A model generated the notes under the pieces. The model saw nothing but the letters and a program-made list of their open reading frames with translations, was not told the DNA's origin and made no database searches. Shown here in pieces: positions 54,963 through 64,000 of a stretch of 64,000 bases of DNA. The translations under genes were made by a program, and so were the position numbers. The DNA is taken from the NCBI RefSeq assembly GCF_004359215.1, contig NW_027152196.1:259539-323538 (forward strand), in the 5' to 3' direction. Numbering within the stretch: the first letter of the stretch is position 1; every line of letters begins with the position of its first letter. The stretch comes from Bremia lactucae (Eukaryota > Oomycota > Peronosporomycetes > Peronosporales > Peronosporaceae).

Positions 54963-56770
54963 AGTGAAATTGGACACTCTCACGTTAACAAAGCTATTTG
55001 CTGCCATGACGAAGCGCGAACAAACAGCGACCAGCCTACGGTGTACAGCGGGCATTTGAGGCGGACGTTCTTTCGGAAGCATGCGGCAAACAAGAAGCTG
55101 CGAAAGGCTTGGCAAGGATAACGAACTATTTTGCTGCCGTTGACCCTTGACACAAAGAGGACAACAATAATGACGAACCAAAAAAGGATAACAGCGAGAG
55201 GAGCAGAATGACGAGGAAACAGAACTCGCAGGAAACGACACCCTTGCTGCAATTAAGCGCGAACTTATCGTTGCCCAAAAGGAACACACGGAAAACTTGT
55301 CCCTTCTACGTTTAAAGCGCTGACATGTCATTTAAACATGATTAGAAAGCAGCTTACGCACATGAAGGCCGCTGCCACCATTTCTGCCAGCTATGAACGC
55401 GGCGTTAATCTTGCACGGTGCCTTCGACGATGGGCGGCGAATTTTGCGTCGTCCCGTGTCGTACTCGTGGTTCGTAAATTCAGGCCGTTGAAAGTTCGCT
55501 ACTTCTCCACCTTACAGTACTCTTCGTGTAACCCATTCCAGGCAGTTTTCGCGGGAAGCGCATCAAGACCAGCTCCTTGATAAAACATGAGGATAGCTCT
55601 CTGCAGATACAGTCCTATCTTAGCCTACACAAGTTCTCAATGTCGCCGAAAAACCTTTCAGAGTATTTCAACCAATTATTGCTTCAGATAAGCCAAGTTG
55701 CAAACAAGTCGCAACTTTTACAAACGCACAAACTGAGACTGACTTTTGCCGCGAGGGTCTGGGATTTAACCTTGCTTCTCAAGTTCATGTAAACACTACC
55801 ATAAATTACATGTTCATAAATTTTAATATTTTGCACACGGCGGTGAAAAAAGTCGTTTGCGTCGATGGCCATGAGCGTGTGGATGTAGTCAATATCACTG
55901 GGACATCTTCCAAAAATGAGGAAATGGAATGGCTTATACCACATTACGAAGGCGACATATGTATTTAGAGCTGAGGCCGAGTCAGATGAAGGAGAAAAAT
56001 TGCACGTCCTCGTGACGTATGACGAGAGCAACTTCTTAGCGTACGATGCAGCCCGCTACGTGTGGGCATTAAAGGGCGAGCGTCCGTTACGAAAGAAAAG
56101 CCAACGGCGTTTAATCCACGTCACTGACTTTCTGTGCAACACAATTGGGAGGCTTGCGAAAGCTGAACGCCAACAAGTATCAAAGCGTGCCGAAGGAGAT
56201 CTACGTGACTATTCGGCCCGTAAAAGCAATGATGGATGGTCGGCACGCGATGTCCTCCTTGCGCAGGTCGCAAACTATTCCCAAGTTTGAGGCGCAAAAC
56301 CCCGAGGGTACTGCTGTTTTTACGTTGTTTAATGCAAACAGCCACGCAGCCTTTGCGAAGGCTGCACTGGTAATCTCGCGCAAGAATACCAAACAAGTTT
56401 GTCAACAGGTGAAGCTCAGTGCTTTATCCCGTGGTCCGTTTCAGCCAGATTGAGACCCTTCATTCACGGCGGCAAAAGAAAGGCAGCTAAAAATGTGTAC
56501 TACTTACTATAGAGGTAAAGTGCAGCAGATGGCCTTCCTCACGGACAATCCTGACACAGGTTTGCACGGTGGGCCAAAGGGTAACAAACAAATCCTAATT
56601 TAGCGCGGACACTGGACTGACGAACTGCGAGGAAAGTGCAAGAAGCGTGTAGATAAGAGCACCTATTGATGTGCGATGACTATCCTGCACAACCAAAACG
56701 ACTTCCTTGCCCAGAAATGCCAGCTCGAGGAAGTCATTCATGCTGTTTTACTTAAAGTTTCATTGGGAGC
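54963..56770 (+). mobile_element. Decayed DDE-type DNA transposon inserted in the 3' LTR of A3
   Basis: LTR-A homology stops abruptly at GCCAGATATAAA (54,962) and does not resume. A plus-strand transposase is readable in pieces: an N-terminal helical part (IQSYLSLHKFSMSPKNLSEY near 55,610), the core LVTYDESNFLAYDAARYVWA (about 56,008-56,060) with PLRKKSQRR and DFLCNTIGRLAK, and a late QNDFLAQK block (about 56,697). The first catalytic Asp (56,021) is present. The block expected to hold the second Asp reads FNANSHAAF, with Asn at 56,331. A frameshift lies near 56,150. The pattern matches a DDE endonuclease family seen in fungi and oomycetes (from memory). Terminal repeats were not found. Confidence 0.6.
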
Positions 56771-57255
56771 TCAACTACATTAAACTTCTGGGGTGCAGCC
56801 AAGGTGTACTCGCGGGCAGTGTAGGTGAGGTGCCTCAAAACTTCACGTATACAAAAGTACAGAGGAAGGCTTCGGTGAAGCTAGGTCTTCAGCTTCAGGG
56901 TCTAGACTATGGCTTTAGAATTGAAAAAGAAATAAAATTGAAGAAATATTTAGTCATCAACGTAACACTCACCTATCTACTACTATAACCAACTATTGAT
57001 GGCGCCTTCTTGCGCACCGCACAAACGTGTCTTGTAACGATTGGCACGGTTGATTCAAATCAAATCAATCAATCAATAGGACTAATGTCTTATTACATCA
57101 ATATTACCAAATGTAATATTATTGGAACTAATAAGTCAAATAATTGATAAAGATAATTATTTGAACTTCTTTGCTTATTCTCTTTCATGCAACATCAACT
57201 TAATTATTAATCTTTCAGGAAATGATACTTATGTAACGGAGCGTCCCATTATATC
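56770..57255 (-). repeat. LTR-C, 3' LTR of B2
   Basis: It shares with other LTR-C copies the GTGAGGTGCCTC, CTTGCGCACCGCAC and TATTACCAAATGTAATATT blocks and ends ATGTAACGGAGCGTCCC. The left boundary against the DDE transposon is approximate. Confidence 0.6.
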
Positions 57256-58499
57256 ATCGCTCGACTCAGTGGCGACTGTGAGTCGGCCGCCGGATCAACC
57301 CGTGCCTCTTGTGGGGAGACTCATGTTCATGCTGTTATTAAGGTGCAATTTATGCCCCTAAGGAGGCATACTCTTTTAAGGACCCTCATTGGAGGACGCT
57401 CATCTCTTGTGAGATGCGCCTAGGGATTGACATCCTCCAATCCTTTATGAGCGCAAGAAGCGCTCGTTCTCTGATGGACGCTCTGTCGAAGACCCGGAAC
57501 GTCCATCATCAGTTGGGAACGAGGCTACTTACTATCTTGCGAGGGTGGATACCCTCGCCAACGAATAAGATATTTGGTTCGAACCCCCTTTGTCTCGCGG
57601 TGGTTGGAGGGGCCTTCAGCAAGAAAACGCTCTCGCTACTCGAATTCGTCAATGGCTGTTGAGGGGAAGGACAAATCAGGTCTGCCTTGTTTAAGAAACC
57701 CGATTCATCATCGTGATTTGGATCACACCCTTTCCTTTATAAAGGACGACATTGATCACGAACGATCTCATTGCCGGAGGAAGTGGTGACGGTCGCTTAT
57801 GCGTTCCGTGACCAGTTAAGAAATTGTGCGCAAGTTGCGACTGATCAATTGCGAACGAAAGGACACATTGGGCTCTTCAAAACGAGCTGGTGACGGCTCT
57901 TCAGACGATATCTTCGATGGAGTTAAAAATGGATCGTCTGGTTTATAAGAATCAGCCTTTGCCTTGAAACTTTAAGGCTTTAACTTCCGACCACAGGTGG
58001 AGGCGCCCAACTTAAATCGTTGGATGCGAACGCATCCTACGAGGCAGCTCGATCGTGTATGCATTGCCTTGGTGGTGCAGTACCCGGATCCGGCCAATAT
58101 ACCTGGGAAGTAATTTATAGCTGCCCAGATTCGTCACTACATGTTTTGGTAGGTTTACCGTAGACAGTAGGCAAAGTCATAAACATTAAATTAAGGAATG
58201 GTTGCTCTTCAATTTTTGTCAGAGTTTTGTCTCGGTTGATCCATCACATCAGCTATGGATTCATGTACTAAACGGACCACTGCGTCTGTAGCCAATAGAA
58301 ATTATCTTGCTGACCCGGTTTTATTTTGTTTTAGGCTGACCGGTTCGCACTGCAGGTATGTCACTCTCCTCATTATTGAGAGCATTATTGATCTCACTGA
58401 TAATTTTGTTTTCGATGCTGAGTCGATCAGTATCATTGCAATCAAGGTCAACAATGTCTTTATCGCTATACTGAATTGTCTTCTCTAATGTTAGTTAAA

Positions 58500-59261
58500 T
58501 CAACATGATACCATTTGCATTGACTTCAAAGTCAATGTATAATGAGAGCTAGAAGGTTCTTTGCTCGAGAAAGTACCCCCCTGAATAAGAGTCACCGCGA
58601 GTATACGTGGATGGTGTAAGCCATTCACGTAAAGCGGTGTATGCTTTGTAGAAAAATGCACTGAATTGTTGATGGCAAATTCTACGATTGGCAAGAAGCT
58701 GCTTGAACGCTTAAAAGCGTGGACGTATTCACGAGGTATCTCTATGTGGATGCGGTTTGCAGGCTTCGTCTGACCATCTTTTTCAGGATGATCAGAAGCT
58801 GACATTTTCTACTGTGTTCAAAGTGATATGCCAAACCTCCGCCGTGACTCTGGGGTCACAATCTGAGACCAGTTCACGGGGTGCCCGTGGAGCTGAAAGA
58901 TCATGTCAACAAAGGCACGAGCATAGCCTTGGGTTGTGGTCGACTGTGCGTCATCCCACGCTATGTTATAGTTTTTGCCTGTTCCGACAGAGTATTGGTA
59001 GTCTGTATCTATGGACTTCGCCTTTAGATTCCCGCAGACGATCACAAGAATAACGGTATTCTTGTATAAGTTGACCGTTCCAAAAATGGTACATCTAGCT
59101 GCAGAACCGGAGGCCTTTTTACGCTGACAAACTTCGCAAGAACTTATGTACTTGCGGAAGACTTCATACTGACGCAGCCAGTAGAAATCGCGGCTTATAG
59201 TGAGATTAGTCTTCTCACGTCTACGATGTCCAATTAATGGTACGTCGTGGCACTCATACAC
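58500..59261 (-). pseudogene. Integrase of element B2
   Basis: The zinc-binding part is HRRREKTNLTISRDFYWLRQ followed by CEVCQRKKA. The core continues with MIFQLHGHPVNW and, in the next frame, MSASDHPEKDGQTKPANRIH, the usual xDGQTE block. The frame is broken between the two. Confidence 0.8.
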
Positions 59262-62200
59262 GATGCGTTAACGCAAATCACTACGGGCGGAGATGACGTT
59301 ATGAGGTGTGTCGCCAGCAATAGTTGTATAGTCCTGTAACCTATTGCGTGTTGGGTATCTATCTTTTGAGGATCGATACAATTTCCACAATAATTCCAAG
59401 GATTGTTGGGATGGATTTCTAAGGTAATTTATCAACCCTTTAAGAGCCATATTTTCTTGAAAAGCTCTTAAAACGTCGTCGAGTAATGTTGACGACGGAA
59501 CACTTATTGCTGCAACGGTGGCCTTTTGCTCACTGTTTGCTTGCGCAGTCGGCTCTAAATCGGGCCGGCGCGAAAGGGTATCAGCGACGAAAATAAGTCG
59601 TCTTGGTCTATACGTCGTGGAAAGATTATACTCCGCGAAGAAAGACAACCATCTCGTCATTCTTTGCGAGAGGTGTGAAAATTTACGGCCGTGCGTAAAG
59701 ACGCATGGTCCGTATATACAATGAACGGTCTATCTCCCAAGAGATTGACCCTAACTTAGCCAGTGCAAATTATATGGTAAGGAGTTCTTCGTCATGTACT
59801 GGGTAATTCCGCTCAGCTAATTAAAGCTTACGCGATTTATAACAGACGACGCGCTCTGCGCCGTCTGTGTCATATTGCATTAACGCACAGACGATTGCAA
59901 AATCGCTGGCGTCATAGACCACATGAAATGGTCGGTCTTGGTCCGCAATCGCCAGAATTGGCGGTTGCATTAAGCTTTGCTTAATACCCTCAAAAGAACG
60001 CTAGCAATCAGCGTTTCAGGACGACTTGACATTTTGGCATGATTGTGGGAGTACTTGTGTAAGTATGCCGCAAAGCAGAGGAACTTTCGAAGACCCTTTA
60101 CATCGAGTGGTATAGGCCAGTCAGTGATCGCCTTAATATTTTTCGGATCATGGCGTACACCGTGTTTACCAACGATGCACCCAACAAGTGGATTTCGCTT
60201 GCAGCATATATAGGTTCCTTGTGAATTATGCACAACTTATGCATACGCATAAGTGTAAGAATCTTTCGGACGTGGGTACTTCACGTCCGACCTTTCATTC
60301 ATCGCTCCAGCTATGGACGAAGACGTTATGAAAATAACTCGGTGCGAAATACAGCACCAATTTCAACAGATAACTTTCACATCGATTTAATATCACAGGA
60401 GTATTACTAAGTCCCCTGCGGTATGCCTAGTCATTCCCATAGCATACCGCGTGGGTGCTTACTTCTGCAAACGAAATATCCTGTTCGCGCATAAGGAATT
60501 GATAGAATCCATTTATCACATCCATTGACGAAAAGATAGTACTCTTTGACATACCATCTAATGATTACGTACATTTCGGGGAATTGGCGTTTAAGCCGGT
60601 ACCGTTGTAGCAATCAATTTGTGGAAGGGATGCACAATCCGCCATCCTCCTGTTGTTTTACGCACACAGAAGGTCGGAGAGCTATGTGTCGAAGTTGGCT
60701 CCCTTACATGCCCCGCTGCTAAGCGATTAACAAAGAATTTGTTGATCGCTAATACTTGTTCACGAGGCAATGACCATTGCTTCATGACACAGAATTTCGA
60801 ACCTCGAATCAGGTCGATATCATGTTGTGTCTTTACCCTTAGGCAACCCACACGAAACGGATTCAGGGAATACATCCTTGAATTCGGTTTAATCTTTAAA
60901 TGAAGGATTTGTCTTCAAAGACTCCCGGGATTGGTATGAGGGATACGATGATAAAAAGTAGACAAAGTGAAATGTCCCATCCGATGTCTTTTAATCGAGG
61001 ACTCATTCGTCCATCGATGGGCTGCAAATGACCAGTCCGTTCTCAGAAAGTACTATTGCCGACCGAATATCAGCCACGTAATTGCCAGCTCTGCAAGAAC
61101 GCAGATCTGCTTGACTTTGTCACAACGCATATCACGCAAGACTCGTTTTCGTTCAAACATTGACAGCTGATTTATCTCCGAAATTAGCTTCGGAAGCGCT
61201 ATCAGATCACGTGTATAATCGCCTAGGCTTGATGCGTTGTTTACTTGGCATAAAATGTTTTTGTTTGCTTCTTGAAACTTGTTTCGAAGGGTTCCATGCA
61301 ACCTTCGACAACGGATTTTAAGGACTTAATAAGTTTCTAAAAGAATTTATTTTATACTAAGAGAATTTAAAAATGTGTTATTTAAGATATTAAATAATAA
61401 AAAATGATAATAAAAGGTGTTCTAGAAACTTTAAAAAAAACTGATCACCACAGAATCTTGGGAACTTATTCCGTCAAGTTCCATCTGAGGAGAATCCTCC
61501 CCAACTGCCACTAGCTGTGGTTGCGCAATCACAGCAAGATCCTCTGCGATCGACTCTTCAGTCAATCTAGTACTTTTGCCCTTTTTATAGACAGGCATTT
61601 GATTTTTTCATAAATATTACTTTCCAGCAAGCATCCTTGTTTCGTACCACTCAACTTTTTCGAGCGGTCGAACTTCGACGTTACTAGTGCTTGTGCACAG
61701 CCGTCGGGATCTTACTTTACAGTATGTTGGATATTCACACTTAGGTCTTGTGCACATGTGATGCCGTTCCGCTCACTTGTAGGAAACCCACACGCTGGTG
61801 AAAGCATTAAGATGTTCATCAGTTGGCCATCTGATGAACAGATAAACAGAAGAAAGGCAACTACACGGCTTGATGCTGCCAATTTGTACATGGATCGTAC
61901 TTTCTGAGCTGTAATTGTCCAAGGATTACAACAAATTTGTCATCTTAATTTAGTACTCAGAAATCATCATCGTACTGTTTACCCTTTAACGGGCATTTTA
62001 TACCAACTACACACCTATAGGCTGCTAATGAGCCGACGCTTTCGCGTCGATCCGAAAGCTTCAAGATCAAAATCTCTAAGCTTAAGGCAGTCGAAGACGA
62101 CTCCCTCTTGATATGCTTCGTCGAGTACGACGACGCCATTAAAGCTCGCCGTATCATTGATGTTGCGGCGAAAGAGAAATTTGGCATGTCCAACTTAGCT

Positions 62201-63515
62201 GGACGTGCCAAGTCTTGGGCCTTAGGTCTCAAGCTTCACGACCCATTAGTTTTTTGGGTCGTATAAGGCGGCTCAAACAAACATTTGAGGCACCACATGC
62301 CGAATTCAGGGCTCGAGCCAATACGCTAGACAGAGCGATCTTGTACCGGAACAAGAGGACTTCAGCCTGAAAGAGGCTTTCGTCCACACAAATGCTTATC
62401 GTCCACCGACAAGAAACGGAGGTTTAGAAACCATGGACCTCTCGCATGTGGAGAGCGACAAACTTCCCTTTTTCAATTCATAAACGATTGCAAAAGTGCA
62501 ATCGATATGAAAAGACGGGCTACTTACGCTATGAGTGTAGTGCTCCCACGGCCAGTGCCTAGAAACACTGAGCGAAACGATCGACCTCCCGCTAGGAACA
62601 GCGGAGGACGCGGATCCGACACCGTTGCGAAATCGCAACGTCGAGGCGGATCGTCAGATAAAAGCTCGGGTTCATTAGGTGCTGAGCGTCATAATGATCC
62701 AGCAACTTCAAAGATTTGCAGACCTTTTGACGAAAGCTGCCCCCCATACACAAACATTGTGAGTAACTGCCCCAAAGGATGAGGTTAATCTCATCACCCT
62801 AAATTTTATTGTGATAATTAAATTGCCAAAAAGTCCCGAGCCGATTTTGGGTCGTCGAACAATTTTTTTCGACGCCAATCGCTAGAAAAATCGCAAGATC
62901 AAGTTCGTTAAGCGATAACCCTTTAACGAAGATGAGCAATAGCAGCATCTGTAACAGTATGTAAAAGCTGCTGTCTCAACAGTTCTTACTGTTAAGCCCC
63001 GTGTTCTCTCAATACCCTTTTGTGTTGAGAGCCTTGCTGGAAAAGGAAGGCTACATTCTTTTGGGCCCCATCAAGTTCGTGTTTTATAAACTAGGCTATG
63101 CACCGCATGGTGTTCATCCCTGCCCAGAGTGTACAGCATGGCGCCAACGGCTGGCCCGCCAACGACCTATCGATCGCTCTCCATTTAAGGTCACTCAAAT
63201 GAGTTAACCTCTCACGCTTGCATGATAACCTATTTGAAGGGCTTAGAAGCTCCTTCCTCTTAATCCAAAATGTCCATGTTGGATGGATCGTTCGTGGGCC
63301 GTTGAACGGGTGTAACGTGGCACTTTTACTAGCATTGGTAAGTACTAGTTAACAATTCACTGATGACAGTGAAGGTGAGGTGCCTCGAAACTTCAAGTAC
63401 ACTGGGGTGCAGGATTAACGAGGTTGATTTGAACTTGAATCAACCAATTAACAAAGCAAATGTCTTATTTCGAGAATGACAACACATAATTTATAGAAAG
63501 AGTTAAGTTGCTATG

Positions 63516-63965
63516 TGTAACGGAGTGTATCGTTACATGAAATTAACACTAAAAGGTTGTTAATTAATATTATCTAAAAGGTAGATAAAATTTGGAGGAA
63601 ATTACTTTACATAGTAATTTCCTGAATTCTTATCCATAAATAGGTATAGACCATTATGTCTATTTATTCCGCAGACTAATCAGCTGTAGAAGTAATCAAA
63701 GAGAGTTACAAGATAAGATAGATAAGAATTCATTTACATGTTTAGTATTAGTTTATAGTTAAGTCAACATTTACAAAGATAGATTAACAAGACACTTAAC
63801 TATATTAATACAGTTTTCATTTTACACTCTTAAGCTAACTTGCCTTAAGAGAAGTCTTCCTCTATACGTACAGTGTACGTCACCTAACGAGAGGCACCAC
63901 TCACATCTGAAGCAGTGTGAAGTGGACTTGTACTGAAACAGTACAAGTCGCAGTGCCCCGTTACA
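63516..63965 (+). repeat. LTR-B, probable 5' LTR of an element running out of the window
   Basis: 450 bp, TGTAACGGAGTG to GCCCCGTTACA, followed by CCTGGTAGCAC at 63,966-63,976. Because the primer-binding site follows it on the plus strand, it is the 5' LTR of a plus-strand element whose body starts at the window edge. It truncates LTR-C of B2. Confidence 0.7.
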
Positions 63966-64000
63966 CCTGGTAGCACTTTGTAGTCCGTCCAAGGACCACA
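63966..64000 (+). mobile_element. Primer-binding site and first bases of an LTR-B element
   Basis: TGGTAGCAC starts two bases after the LTR end, as in A2 and A3. The rest of the element lies outside the window. Confidence 0.6.

Larger units (their letters stand above)
56770..63515 (-). mobile_element. Ty3/gypsy element B2 (two LTR-C remnants, inverted gag)
   Basis: Right to left on the minus strand: 5' LTR-C remnant (63,515-63,318), gag leader (63,300-62,960), protease C-half (62,000-61,950), linker (61,300-61,050), RT (60,875-60,000; FCVMKQWSLPREQVLAINKF), RNase H (59,660-59,268), integrase (59,261-58,500), tail (58,250-57,256), and 3' LTR-C (57,255-56,770). The gag and protease N-half at 62,011-62,958 are on the plus strand, reversed in place relative to B1. 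All genes are broken. Confidence 0.78.

Noticed and set aside
54915..55331. 138-codon minus-strand frame
   Set aside because: It is antisense to the transposase remnant and spans the LTR/transposon junction.
1..64000. CRISPR arrays, bacterial operons, tRNA or rRNA genes
   Set aside because: No regularly spaced repeats, Shine-Dalgarno-led gene strings, or tRNA/rRNA motifs were seen; introns and retroelements point to a eukaryote.

Overview
The window looks like nuclear DNA of a plant-pathogenic oomycete, most likely Peronosporaceae (Phytophthora or a downy mildew). The basis is gene content and structure. There are START-FYVE proteins, receptor-like TKL-type kinases in tandem, AA17-type pectin-acting LPMOs beside pectin methylesterases, short GT-AG introns (55-86 bp), and compact gene islands set in decayed Ty3/gypsy elements. 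Species assignment is inference; no rRNA or marker gene is present.

Layout: 1-3,883 is a truncated minus-strand Ty3/gypsy element (A1). 4,776-25,058 is a compact gene island: two tandem START-FYVE proteins, a zinc CDF transporter, a four-CBS mitochondrial protein divergent from a PPR protein, two very small spliced single-membrane-span proteins, two receptor-like pseudokinases, and LPMO1. 25,321-38,130 is a retrotransposon block (elements A2 and B1, nested and solo LTRs). 39,290-45,394 is a pectin-attack cluster: PME1, LPMO2 and PME2, with the two PME genes forming a large inverted repeat. 46,600-64,000 is again repeats: a solo LTR, element A3 (chromodomain-type gypsy), a dead DDE transposon, element B2, and the 5' LTR of an element that leaves the window.

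How the genes fit together: the secreted PMEs should remove methyl esters from pectin, producing homogalacturonan, which is the reported substrate type of AA17 LPMOs. LPMO1, PME1, LPMO2 and PME2 therefore read as one functional cluster that the 25-38 kb transposon block has split. LPMO1 keeps only about 260 bp of upstream sequence before an LTR begins, and that stretch is conserved with LPMO2. The 15.6-19.3 kb stretch holds proteins with predicted mitochondrial targeting or small membrane proteins, two of them sharing a 242-bp divergent promoter.

The most unusual structural signal is in the repeats. Each of the five gypsy copies has a segment whose strand is opposite to what the rest of that copy requires, in different places (protease-RT linker, RT, integrase, gag), or differs in that way from a sister copy. 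All gene models are read by eye; splice sites were chosen by frame continuity and family motifs, not transcripts.
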